From Rhizophagus irregularis (Eukaryota > Glomeromycota > Glomeromycetes > Glomerales > Glomeraceae), in the NCBI RefSeq assembly GCF_026210795.1, contig NC_089457.1:2232001-2296000 (forward strand): a stretch of DNA of 64,000 bases, given 5' to 3'. The notes below the pieces were generated by a model. The model was given only the letters and a program-made list of their open reading frames with translations, was not told where the DNA came from and made no database searches. Below are positions 46,403 to 58,617 of the stretch, one piece after another. Made by a program: the position numbers and the translations under genes. Each line of letters starts with the position of its first letter. The first letter of the stretch is position 1.

Positions 46403-49400
46403 CAAAATAAATATGACGACGAGTCGCTGGTTAACTCGTGCTATGAGATATCAATATTTAATCAGAACCGTTAATACATTGGTTGTCTCCTGCTGAGAAA
46501 TTAGAATACATTATAGATCCCAAAAAAAAGAGTTAATATTAACAGATATACTATCCAATAACCCAATCGATATCTGTTGATAATAATATATCAACATAAA
46601 ATAATCCAAAAAAGAAGTTAAGATAAACTCACACACACATTAATTTAATTTGGGTAATTGGATGATGTAAATTTTATTGTATTTCTATGGTTTTTTTTTC
46701 TTTAACAAAATACCAAATATTTATAAATTGTATGATTTTTTTCTTTCTTTCTTGTAAACTAGTTTTTTTTTTAATTTATAGTAACATTTTTATTTTTTTT
46801 TAAGGAAAAAAACTTTTTTATTTTGTTTGGTACATTTAACTACATTATGTAGTTGTAATTTTACACTTAAAAAGGTACTAATTGAAATTGCCAATTACTG
46901 TTATTTATTAATATTTAATTCTATTTTTTGTTGGGTGGTACTTTTTTTTCTGTGAAAAGGAAGGATTTCTGGATTTGAAAAAAAAAATTATTTAAGATCG
47001 CATTATTTTTTTTTTTGTAAATGTCAAAAAACATCATCATTTTATATAAGCATAATAAAAAAAAATCAGACACAATATTAAATATTAGAAAAAATTTTTT
47101 CGATAGATATCAAGTTTTTTTCGTAGTCTTCGCTTTTTTTTACTGCGGTTTATTTTTAATTTTTACCCCTAAATTATATTCCCTAATATCGGACTTCACG
47201 AAATTCATTTAATTAAAAATATGTTAATGTTTCTTTTTTTTTTTTACAAAATCAAAACATTAATAAAAGTACATTACATTTTCATAAATTAAAATTTTTA
47301 ATTTTCGGATAATCTTAATTATGAAACATTTGTACCGGTATCACTATACTACATTATAATTTACCATCAGAATATAATCTTGGGACCCTGTTTTCTATGT
47401 TACACTTTGTCGCAAAGGTATCGTTTTTTTGACCTGTACGACGTGTCTGATTCAACCCGCATAATACTTTTGCCACTTTGACAGAAATTTTATGATTCAT
47501 CATAACACAAATAAATACGTAAATAATAATTTTCATCCAATAAATTGAACACGTTTGATACAGTAAATATTTGTTTCAACAATAATGGTAAATTGGCTGA
47601 TTTTTTTTATATTTAAGGATAATAAAGCTAAAATTCAGGGTTCAATAAATTCGTTTGAATGTAATAAAAATAAACAATCTCGTATTTCGTATAAACAAAA
47701 AAAAATATCCGAATATGCGAAGAAATCTTGTATCAGGTACAAAATATTTAGTGTTAGTCTATTACTGTAGAAAAAGAATCGATCTTCTTTTCATGGTTTT
47801 TACTGATAATCGGGATGGATTTTCGGGATTTCCGGAGAACTACATGCATGGCGGACGATATGCATGACGGACGATTTTCACGGCTTTAATATTAACCCTA
47901 TTTGTGCTATAAATAATTTACTATGATAATAATAGTATTATTTAAAATCTTGGACAATCTTATTGTTATACATTGTTACGTGACCAACGGATAGCGTGCC
48001 CTTAGCGTATATAGTCATTCGTTACACTTAAGTAAAATTTTAAATTTTATATTTAAAAAATATATAGAATGGAAATTAATTCAACGAAGTTGGTATAAAT
48101 TCTAATTACTTTAAAATATTTAAATATATATATAATAAATTAAATATTTTTTTTGGGGATATTACTAAAGTACATCAGTGTTTGACCAGAATTAAAAACC
48201 TAATAAAATACTGACCGCCATTACATGTGATTACATCATAAATTCACCACTGGTAATCGTCACCACTGGTAATATTTAATAATACCTTTTTTTTCATTAT
48301 ATTTTTTCTTTCACTTTTTTTATAAATTTATAATTCCTTCAATTTAAGTAGTATCAAAAGAATTTTATTATAAAATAATTAACAATTCTTTTAATTTTTT
48401 TAATTTTTTGATTTTGATTTTTTATTTTTTTTATTTATTATTTTATTTTATTTATGGAAATAACTAAGCATAACCAACATTTGATTATTTTATATTATGT
48501 ACAGTATATCATTACTGATCAGTGATTATTTTTTTTATTATTTAAACTATTTTTTACTCTTTTTTTTTGTTGTTTTATTTCCTTTTCTTTGCAACTTTCG
48601 ATTTTTAATTATCCTGTCATAGATTATAATGAATATCAAAATAAATGATAAAGAAAATTATTCTAATAATTTAGAAAGTGAACTCAAAAATTCTAATATT
48701 ACTATCTTAAACTTGAATATAAAATTTCAGTCTTGAAAAGAGTAGGATACTATATATAATTTATATATAATATCTACTTATCCAGATTATAGTATTATGA
48801 TGTTAATAAATTTAAATAAAAGAAACCTAGTGGTTAGATTGATAAGTTTTGTGTTATATTAAATTTGTGATTCAACTCTTTTTTATGACTGATCCACTTG
48901 CTAGTAAGTATGTTGAAGTTTTAGAATTGTAAAAAATTACTAAAATTCATCAGTTTTAAACCACTTATAGCTTAATCCCATTTTACTTTTTTTTGTTTTT
49001 GTTTACCTTCATAGGGATCGATATTTAATTATGGTAAGAAGTTTAATCCCATTTTACAAGTAATTATATAAAATATTACATATAATTTAAATACTTCATA
49101 TATAATCTAAATATTATACTTTTCTTAAAAAAAAATAATAATGTGTCTATTAATTAAGAACAATTACAAATAATTGATTATATAATTATTTAAACATTTA
49201 AAAAATAAAATACATTTATAATATTCTTTAATTAAATTCAATCTATACTAAAAATTCTAAAATAATTATATAATTTATCAAAAAATTTTTTGTATTTTAA
49301 AATTATCTAAATTAGTATAGGGTGTGCCAGAAATCAGCTGATTTGAAAAAGTGTAGGGAGTCAAGTTTCAGATCAGGTCTATATATATCAGGGCTATATA

Positions 49401-49416
49401 TATCACGTGAAATTTA
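46403..49416. other. Gene-free AT-rich region
   Basis: 3' flank of the transporter, then long A/T runs. A 60-codon minus frame (47354-47536) starts with a hydrophobic stretch but has no supporting context. 49318-49410 has a duplicated TATATATCA motif before the next element. Nothing else seen. Confidence 0.5.
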
Positions 49417-50348
49417 CAGTCAACTCTCTTTATAGTCACACATTTGGGACAGTCCATATTTGGTAATTATAAAGAGATGTGACTATATAAAAAATTTCTT
49501 ATATTAGTATATCATAATTCTGGCCAAAATTATACTTAAAACTTTATTGTATCATAACTCCACCAATATTAATCATAGAGAGATGCCATTTGATTCGTCT
49601 CGATGAGACGGTTCTAATGGTATAAAATACATCGAAATCCAATCACTAGATTAATTTCTGAAATTAAAAAAATATTAATGGTTTTTGTGTAATAACTCTG
49701 CCAATATTGGTCCTAGAGAGACGATCTTACTACCATTTGATTCGTCTTAATGCGGCGAATCTAATGGTATAAAATACATCAAAATCCAATCACTAGATCA
49801 ATTTCTGAAATTAAAAAATATTAAATGGTTTTTAAGTAGTAACTCCGTTAATATTGATCACAGAGAGATGCGCTTACCACCATTCGATTCGTCTTGATGA
49901 GGCGATTCCAACAAGCTATTAATTGTCTTTTTACAATTACTAGGTACCGAGAAATTTAGCAAAATGTTAAATGGCACAGTAAATGTAAATCAAGAAATAT
50001 AATAATGCTGATGCTTAACATTTTGTCAAATAATTCATCAGCCAGTGATCATAAAAGGATAAAACTACCACCATTCGATTCGTCTCAGTGAGACGATTCT
50101 AACAAGCTATGGTACATCTTTGTATGATTATTAGATGCCAAGTTACTTAATATATTCTTTATATAACTGTGATTATAAATGGTTCTTTTTAATATAAGAT
50201 TTTTGAGAATAGGTGTGATAGTGACTATAGATAGATTGTGACTATATAGGATAGATTTTAATAATAAAGTGTTTTGAACATTCAACTGGTATGACTATAT
50301 AGTAAAATGTGACTATAACGGGAGTATATTATAGAGGGAGTTGACTTG
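49417..50348. mobile_element. Tc1/pogo-like MITE with internal satellite
   Basis: Flanked by TA (49415-49416, 50349-50350). Left end CAGTCAACTCTCTTTATAGT; right end reversed CAAGTCAACTCCCTCTATA. Pogo/Tigger-like elements have CAGTcaACTC-type ends and TA duplications. The interior (49545-50150) holds diverged units of the same satellite as in 10363-11854 (ATTCGATTCGTCTCA, AACAAGCTATGGTACATC). No transposase. Confidence 0.7.
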
Positions 50349-52958
50349 TATCTTAACCGTAAAGAATCTGTGTCAAAATACAGATCTGAAATAATTGTAA
50401 AATATTGTTATAATTTTACCTCTATTTTTAAAAAAAGAAAATTATCAAAATCCTATCTAGTACTTATACTTAAAGACAAAAAAAGTTAGTGCTTTTCTAT
50501 AGATTTTTATTCTTATAATATATTTAAGTAATGAATAATAATAATAAAAATATTTTTGAAAATACTTGGCTATAAAGCCTTATGCAAGAGAAAAGTTTTT
50601 ATTAATAAAAATTTATTGAAATATTTGTTAGATAACTTTACTATTATTTAGATACAATATATAATAAATAAATTATATTAAAGTTCTTTATTTCTTTTAC
50701 TTATTTGTTCATATATTTGTATCTAAAGAAGAATACTTATAGACTGAAAAAAAAATTATAATATTTATCTGGTAAGATATTGTTCATTTCAGTAAACTGC
50801 TTACAGTCAAACTTTTATATAATAATATGTTGGAATATATATGAAATTTTTAGGAATATCATTAAATCAAAGTTATACCAATATTTATATGTTCTTATAT
50901 ATAGTGGAAAAATAAAATTTTATCAGTATATCAAGTTTTTAATAGTAAATTAGTATATCAAATATTGGTATATTGAAATTAGACTATATAGTGTATAAAC
51001 CAAAAGTAAAGAAAAAAATATAAATATTTTTTTTACTTTGAATATATAAAAAGAAATAGGCAGGATATTTATAAAAAATATCAGATAGTTTTGTATGAAT
51101 ATTTTTGCTATTTTAGGAATAAAATTATTGAAAGCATTAATATAAATTATATCTCTTATATCTTTATAATTTGCAAATATATGTAGTGAGATTATCTAAT
51201 AAAATATACTGTTTATTTGATATAACTCTTCTTTTTAGAAGAAAAAATTGTGCTAAAAGGAATATTTGATGAATATACCAAACTAATATAAATTTATATA
51301 GTGGAGTAATTATATATCTATATCTCGCTGTAATTTTTTTATAGGTGTAGACTAAGAGGAGGAGATCTCCTTTAATAATAAGTATATATGTGCAAACACA
51401 GTAAATACTTTCATAGCCTAAATTCTGCCTGATAGTATATATGTGGGATCCTTTTTAAGATAACGAGTGGTTTAGATTTTATTAAATTAGTTTATTTAGT
51501 TTATTTTCATTTGTATGATATATTATAAACGCATTTATTTTAATAAAGATCTAAATATGCTGCAGCAAAAAAAAAAAAATTATATATTTACTATTTATTA
51601 TCTAAATTGGCTGATATGCCTCTATTGCAAAAAAAATTGGAATAAAAATCTATTATTTATTTATCATAGATCAAGATCAGAACCTTAAATAATATTGATA
51701 CAACTCACATTTAAGTTTGCTTAGAGTTTATATTAAATTTTTCAAAGTTGCATATTACAGATATATTTTCAAAATTTTATTATTCATACACTCCTGTTTT
51801 AATACAACCAGTGATTTGATTTTAATAAAATTTATATTATTGGATTTGTCTCAATAAGAGGATTCTAATGATAGTAAAATCATATTTATAGCTTCAATAG
51901 CTTCAATATTGACAGAGTTACATAAATGTATTTTTACTTTAGTATTTAAAGTTTATTTGCAAATTGTATTAGTATTATTTAGTGTTCTTCATAAATCACC
52001 TATATTGGATTATGTATTGCTAATTCCTATAACTTTATTTTAAAACAGATTAATGTATAATTAACTTATACATGTAATTTCATTAGTAGGATAATAAACT
52101 AATCACTCTTATTCACTCTGTTTCTATTTTTGAATTCTTTTTTAATGACATTTTATCTTACGATCTACATGTAAATCAGGATGTGTTTTTTTATTAGTAA
52201 TTCAGAACTGTGTAATGAGTGAAATAAAACATACCAGAACTTTAGGGAAAGTGTATCATGAGAACAATACAAAATTATTTCTCTTAGCTGGGTTATTAAT
52301 CAAATAACAGTGATATATTACTGCGTATAACATATTTTGCAGATATAATTCATATGAACTAATGGCGTCTTACTACGCATTTCAGGTGATCGAACCTATG
52401 CTACTTAATTATGGATAGCTGTTAGCGTACATTTTATTTTTCCCAATATATTTACCCATATTACACCCATATAGACATAAACGTGTTAAAATCTTAATAA
52501 GCCAGATGCGAGCGAACAAATATTTTATTTAAGGATACAATCGAAAAAAAAATTACAAGGTGTTTGCTGTGCCATATACGATGATACTTTTTAATCTAAA
52601 AATAACCTATTCTACCTATCTAAAATTAACCTATTTGCCATCTTATTAGTTATATTTAACTTTTCCGCTTCAACAATTCCACTTCTACATAGCTCTTTTA
52701 ATATTGAAGTACATTAATTCAAAAGAAAAATCTTATTTTTCGCTTACCACTCCATAGGACACAACTCTTGAATGTTGTGAAGCTTGGATTTATGGTGATA
52801 AAATATTCGATAAGACTTTTATATTCTTAGACGAAACTATTTACTAATTAAGCTATATTTTTTTTTTGATAATGTAAATCAGATTTCTTAATAGCTGTAT
52901 CGAACATAGTGCATCTAAACCAATGATGTAAGTCAAAATAACTCTTCAAGCCCTTCGA
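50349..52958. other. Gene-free AT-rich region
   Basis: One more satellite relic near 51840-51880 (GATTTGTCTCAATAAGAG). On the minus strand 52371-52406 carries the motif GGTTCGATCACCTGAAATGC, also found at 7286-7307. No gene supported. Confidence 0.5.
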
Positions 52959-55044
52959 TTAATTCTTCGTATTCAAGTCATATGCTTGTTTATAAAGATT
53001 TTTCCACAAATTGGTTTTCACATGATTTGACCAAAAGTTCAATAACTTTTGAGCCTTAGATTTGGTGTCAAAAGCACCATTAAAGGAGATCCTCTTTATA
53101 TCTGCATTTGTTGGCTTATGAAACATCAAGTAAAATGTCCTCACACAACATATTAAGTCAATTCTTGGTGAATACGTAATTTGCTCCCCTTTGATCAATG
53201 ATTCCAAGATATAGTCAGGCATAACTTCGAGTGCTCCCGCAAAACTCCCAGTTTTATCTTTTGTTACACTATACCCCCAATCAATGATCACAATATGTCC
53301 ATCATCATCACGTAGAAAATTATATTTACGAAGGTCCATATGTACACGATTATAATATAAATGCACCATCTTCAGAGTTTTGATAATATCTCCGATGTCC
53401 TTTTTTTGCAGATGATTAACTTTAGAACAAAGAGGAGTTGTAACAAGGTTGTTCTCACTGCCATGAAGGAGTTTCTGAAGATGAGGTGAATTTTTTGTTG
53501 AAAGCTTGTTTAAACCATTTTTTTCTGTTTTAAAACAAGACAAATATATGGGTTCCTTTGCAATTTTTACGACCACACGATTGTTATCGTTATCCTTTCC
53601 TTCATAAACGACGCTGGTTCTTCCTGTATTTATTGATCGAACCAGATTTACAGTATTTGTACCAAAGTTCAACGATGGATCGACCCATCCAAGATCATCA
53701 TGAGTACATTCCATAATCGTTACTAGGTGTTTCCACCCAGTTGGAGGATTATTCGTTGTATTGAACGTTAATGTTTGGAGTGATATTCTACCATACGAAA
53801 AACGAAATTGGCCTTTCGCTTCATTTGCTTTAGTCACCTTAAACATACAAATATCAATGCAATCTGTTAACAATACATATACAAAGGATCGGCGTGGCTG
53901 AATTTGGAGTACTTTTTCTCCAAACGATATTGCATGTCCCACGTCTGCATTACTAAATCCGTTGCCGGATTGTTTCCTTATCTCACCAACGGCTACAACA
54001 TTCAACGAATCTAGAGGCCATTCTTTTGGAATAAGTACAAAATCTGGTTTACGAGTATTCAACAATGGTGTAGAATGTGTGTCATGGACCATAAGTTTTG
54101 TACTATCTAATGATCCTAATGCCGTGCATTGGCGCATAAAAAATTCTTGTAACTTTTTTTCTGGGGCGTTTTCATTAGGCGGATTTCGAAACTTTCCAAG
54201 TATTCTTCTTTGGGTAGTATTGGTTAATGTAAATGGGAAGGATATGTCTTGACAAATACTTCTCACAAAAATACCCTTATCAGTTTCCGTGACAGTAGCT
54301 AAATAAAAAAATTAAATGACTTTTGCAGGAAAAGTGATCAAAGACTGAATGGATTGGATAACATACCTGGAGCACTAAACCACATTTCTTCACTTTGAAG
54401 TCGAACCTTCTTTAATTCATTTTTAAGACTACCTACATCTTCTTTAACACCAGATAATTCTTCTCTAACGACACTCTGAAATTCTCTCTTCAGATTAGAA
54501 ATATTATCTGCAAAAGAATTTAACATTATTGTTAGACAGCGAGAAAGTTTGGAATATTCGGAACAGATGTGACACAAATATATATAGCAAAAATGAGGCA
54601 ACAGCGACTATCAAAAATCAAGACAGGTTGTGTTCTCTCGCGTTGATTAAATCTATTACGACTCACATACCATTTGGCGAATATAACAGAAGACGAAAAA
54701 AATTACGCTATATCACGTTGACTATATTTATTATGACTCACTATTAACGGGAATTTTGATAACAACTCGAACATTTCCTTCTTTGATGCCAAACAAAGTA
54801 TCTGCAATAGTACATCTTCCATCTGTTATTTCATTACTATCATTTAACATTTCCTCTGAAATATCATTAATTGAGGCGACATCAACACTCCACAACCTAA
54901 GTTTGTAGGCATCAACCCCAGCAGTATCATTTGGCATTAAACTTTAATAGCTTTCTTAAAGTCGTCAATATCATTATTCGGTTCAATATTAACTTTGAAA
55001 ACTGAACGGCTTCCTTGCATAAAGCACCAAATAAGCGTAGACAT
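52959..55044 (-). CDS. Crinkler-type protein: header, nuclease-like and kinase domains
   Basis: Three exons: 54742-55044 (Crinkler ubiquitin-like header; starts MSTLIWCFMQGS and holds LRLWSVDV), 54367-54507 (coiled coil) and 52959-54298. Exon 3 has a restriction-nuclease-like region (KPDFVLI then VVAVGEIRKQ, with Arg where Lys is usual) followed by a protein-kinase fold: Gly-rich INTGRTSVVYEG, VVVKIAK lysine, catalytic HMDLRKYNF, and metal-binding IIDWGYS. This nuclease-plus-kinase order is a known Crinkler architecture; such effectors are thought to act in nuclei of host or rival cells. Total about 594 residues. Exon 1 has a one-base loss near 54938-54945 that puts TAA in frame, so as it stands the header is cut off; a downstream ATG at 54937 could start a shortened protein. 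Sequencing error or a young lesion. Confidence 0.8.
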
Positions 55045-55515
55045 TTTATGTTTATTTTGTATCACAACGATAAATGAGGAAAGAAAAAAGGATTTTTTTT
55101 TTCGAATTGGGGAATAATTTAGTTTTATACTGTGATCACAGATCTGATCAGTGACGCAACCAAATTATGGGCGCAGTAGTCGCGAATTGATTTACCAGCG
55201 TAGTGAGCGTACCCACGAGAAATCACGTGACTGTTGTTTGTCACATGTGCTTGTTTCTTTTCATTTTTTCGAGGTGTGAAATACTATTTGTCACACATTA
55301 TTTGTCACATAGTTATTTCTTAATTTCTTAATGCCGGCCGTTTCGTGACATTTTTGTAGGGTACGCTGGGGTAGTCTCGCGAATTCATTCATATGATTTT
55401 TATTCGAAATCTTATTGATTGTGATTTGTGACATTAAATGTCACAGCTTGCTCCACTTTTTGACTGTGTGATTGTAAGGAATTTTTGGCATACCATGTCC
55501 GCATCCTCATATGAA
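55045..55515. other. Upstream spacer of the Crinkler
   Basis: Contains repeated TTGTCACA/TGTGACA words and a loosely inverted pair (GTAGTCGCGAATT near 55168; GTAGTCTCGCGAATTC near 55371, with CAGCGTA...GTACCC beside them). May be a decayed MITE. No gene. Confidence 0.4.
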
Positions 55516-56195
55516 TCAGGAGCGGTCTGTTTGTCTACCAAATATGATTTCACTGGCAATATCAGCAGATGGTTCCTTCACTGTAGGTTTCTTACGGACT
55601 GAGATTGATTCTTTGACTACTTGTTCTGAAAGAGTTACAAGTTCAGCGCTTGTCATGGAGAGGTCCTCCTCACAGTGAGTCAAGTCTGAAGTAACGGAGG
55701 AGGAGTCTTTGGCAATCATCTTATCCTGAACCTTCTTTTCTCGCCTCCTCTCTAATTTTATGCTTTTCTTATTTACCTCAACCAAGAAAGCATCCATCTC
55801 CTTTTCCTCCGATGCCTTGACATCATCATTATTTCGCTGGTCTATCAAAGAGCTGGATAAATCAACATCTGATGTGGTTTGCTCTCCAAACCTCTTTGGT
55901 ATCGCTTCTTTTATGTAGCTGACAATCCGCTACCAAAGAACCCTTTTCCAATATCGCGAATCTGGTCTCAAGCTCTGTATTTTTTTGCTCTAGTTCCTCG
56001 ACTCTAATATCGCGCCTGGCATTCTCCTCAATAACCTGCCCCAGCTTTGCATTTTCAGCCTCAACCTCTGCAACCTTCTTTCTAAGTTCAGGAATCTCAG
56101 CATTCTCACAGCAAACTTCTTCCTGAGTTCGGCAATCTCAACTAAGAGCTAGTATTTAACTCTCTTAATGAATCAATAGATTGTGCGTTTGACAT
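55516..56195 (-). pseudogene. Coiled-coil effector-family gene, frameshifted
   Basis: Starts MSNAQSIDSLRELN at 56195 and runs through Glu/Lys-rich heptads (ENAEIPELRKKVAEVEAENA, EELEQKNTELETRF). It then enters a charged region with EEKEMDAFLVEVNKK and RREKKVQDKM, and ends near DIASEIIFGRQTDRS at 55516. This order is that of a large Rhizophagus family with an N-terminal coiled coil. At least three frameshifts or stops (near 56145, 56100 and 55870) separate the pieces. No signal peptide. It lies just downstream, on the same strand, of another broken member at 56379-57600. Confidence 0.6.
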
Positions 56196-56378
56196 GATCG
56201 ATAACACTTTAGTAATAAAAGATCACGTCTGCGTTCCAATTTGGAACGCAGATCACTTTGCAAGAAAAAAATTTTTATTAATATGCATGAAAAAATAAAT
56301 ACAAGATCGGGACTTAGCCCGTAATACATGACGTCTACGCTAGTTTCCTATACAATTATTTTTTCTTGATTATCTCTT

Positions 56379-57600
56379 CTACTTATTTGTGGGTTCTTCA
56401 CTAGCTGATACCCTATCTTTTAACAAACCCATTATAACCTCTAAAATTCTCTTCACGTTCTTGAGTAATTCGGTTGAGTCCTTGAGTGCGTCTTCTGTTA
56501 GTGAGATTCGATATTCAGTCCTGTAGATACCTTCGGTGCTATGGAGAATGAAATACCAGTCCGTGGCTAAGAAATTGTGAACCGAGTTAGTGATGCAAAA
56601 GAGAAAAAACAGACTCGCTAGAACCACTTCTCCCAATTGTGACGATACCATAGACATGTTGTGCCCCAAATCTCAATATGCCCCAAATTGGCGATAATCA
56701 TCGATGATTACTATATGTGAAAAGTAATGCTTTGAAAATTCTTAAGGTATTATAAAGATGGGCCGATAATTTAGGCCGATCGTTGATTTGGGGCAATCGT
56801 CAACTTGGGGCACAACAGACATATTCATACTCCTCGAATGCTTCGTCAGCCTTACGCTTTTCTTGAGCGTATCTAAGTTCATCTATGTTTACAGATGACA
56901 ATTAGTTAGTATATTCTGATAGTCGAATGGAGGCTAACATAAAAAAGGAATTACTTACTTCGCACGAACTTCGACATTGCATTAGATTTTGTGACACGCC
57001 TTTCTCCGGCTATCACTACCATAGACGTAGTCGTAGTCGGGATCGAACGCCTCATCAACCTTTCGTTTTTTCTTGCTCATATTTATATTCATCTGGAAGG
57101 AAATAGCGAAGTAAGTTAGCAATACCCCATGATCAGCTTGTAACGAGCGAAATTGTTATACTTACATCACACGCACTTCGACATTGTAGTAAATTTTGGC
57201 AGATACCCACGGTCGCCTGATTTTGCTTGCCCTCGGTTATGCAAATTATTTCCTCCAATATTTCGCTTATAATTTTTATTGATTGCAAAGTCGACACGAC
57301 TAGTGTTTTCTTCGCCAATTATATTCGCCTGAGGTGTGATTACCAAACCGTCGAGAAGGTTTACAGCCGTATGTAAGATTGTTGAAATGTACTTGCACCA
57401 TACTATCTACAACTAGACCCATATTTTTTATTCTACGGAGAATGTCGTCTTTACGCAAAAAATCTACTTTCGAACCGCTTGAGTGGGAGCATTTTTTTCT
57501 TCTGTTGCAGTGACGCTAGTAGAGGTAGAAGCTGGTGTATTAGTTTCAGAGGATATTAGTTCGGACAAAAAAGTGTGTTATGTTCCGGAGTGTTGTTCGG
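56379..57600 (-). pseudogene. Crinkler-associated nuclease-like gene, split by a MITE
   Basis: Minus-strand pieces in order: a Thr/Ser-rich stretch (near 57500-57560), a piece with MVQVHFNNLTYG (near 57400), a nuclease-like core (IIGEENTSRVDFAI, then after a frameshift EEIICITEGKQNQATVGI, supplying D and E-x-K), two similar exons with an NLS-like KKKRKVDEAFD (about 57016-57092) and KRKADEAFEEYEYV (about 56818-56888), and a C-terminal piece with ATDWYFIL, SLTEDALKD and IMGLLKDRVSASEEP (56379-56656). This is the restriction-nuclease-like domain common in mycorrhizal Crinkler-type proteins. Several frameshifts break it, and a 161-bp MITE interrupts the last part. Confidence 0.6.
56657..56817. 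mobile_element. 161-bp MITE with TGTTGTGCCCCAA ends
   Basis: Perfect 13-bp inverted repeats TGTTGTGCCCCAA, a second inner GCCCCAAAT pair, and a 4-bp duplication GACA (56653-56656, 56818-56821). Inserted in the YVYG-coding stretch of the nuclease-like pseudogene. Confidence 0.85.
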
Positions 57601-57802
57601 GAAGGTACATTAATATATGTTTTTATGTCGCACAGACATTAGCATAATTTCACGGGACCCGCTTTCTCATGTACTGGTGAATATTAATACTTTATTTATG
57701 AAATAAAAACGTTGCCAGAAGCGGACAATAATACATTAAAAATTGCGAATAGATCGCTTTACATGATGTGAAAAAATCTCTAGTTTCTTATGAGAATATT
57801 AA

Positions 57803-58340
57803 TTAGATTAGGATCGAGATCGGGCTAGTCATTCCCCCAAAATAATCTTTGACCAAAGCCCCGGGTCTCATAGTCATATCCACTTCTCTACCCAAATCGA
57901 TCTTGCAGAGTGTAGCATTTATAGAAGTAACATGTCCTAGGGTTTGAAGTGCATCTTTAAGTGCTCTAACAGCTGTCACAAGAAACCAATAATAAACATA
58001 ATAATACCACCTTTAATGCGAAAATTATATTAGTTCTGGTGTCTAAATGCAATGACCCATAGTGAGAAAATTACTTCGCTCCCATACATACATAACTTCT
58101 GGCATATACATACCTTATCTTGAGTTGTTTTTATGGGAATGATTTTTGCGGAAAAGTTGGCTGAACTTCTACACGCTTTATGTCCTTTTTTTCTCACTAG
58201 ATTCAAAAAAAGATTAACGATAATATAGCTTTATCTGGTTTATTTTTCTCCCGAGAAAATCTATTTTTGAGTGAAGGCGGAATCTTCTCTTCACATGGAG
58301 ATCTACCTGACAGACTCTAACGCCTGGCGATCTCGAAATT
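57803..58340 (-). pseudogene. Terminal exon and debris of an unknown gene
   Basis: The exon 57803-57972 follows an acceptor TTGTGACAG and is open for about 55 residues to TAA, with [18 protein letters not shown] and [20 protein letters not shown]. Upstream on the same strand is a broken frame (EEKIPPSLKNRFSREKNKP near 58200-58270) with stops. I do not recognise the family. The exon looks protein-like by codon use but may be an isolated relic. Confidence 0.35.
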
Positions 58341-58617
58341 GCAAAGTCCTCAGCCCTTCATAACATATGCTTTTGTTGGCACTATTTACTTATAGGGTAG
58401 GTCCTGTGTTGCAACTAGACGTTCTTTCACATTTTAAAAATAAAGGTACTGGTTAGCAAGAATATTTTCTTTTCGATTATATGCTGTCTCCCACTATTTT
58501 TGTCGCACCGGAGTACATGCATTGTGGCTCAGCAAAAAATCTTCCGAAGATCGCGCAGTATTCCGGACTCGAATTTCCCGTATTAATATTGACTTATTAT
58601 AACAATTATGACAAGTA

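Noticed and set aside
47354-47536. 60-aa minus ORF starting with a hydrophobic stretch, possible tiny secreted protein
   Set aside because: No promoter, splice or homology support; ATG frames of this size are expected by chance here.
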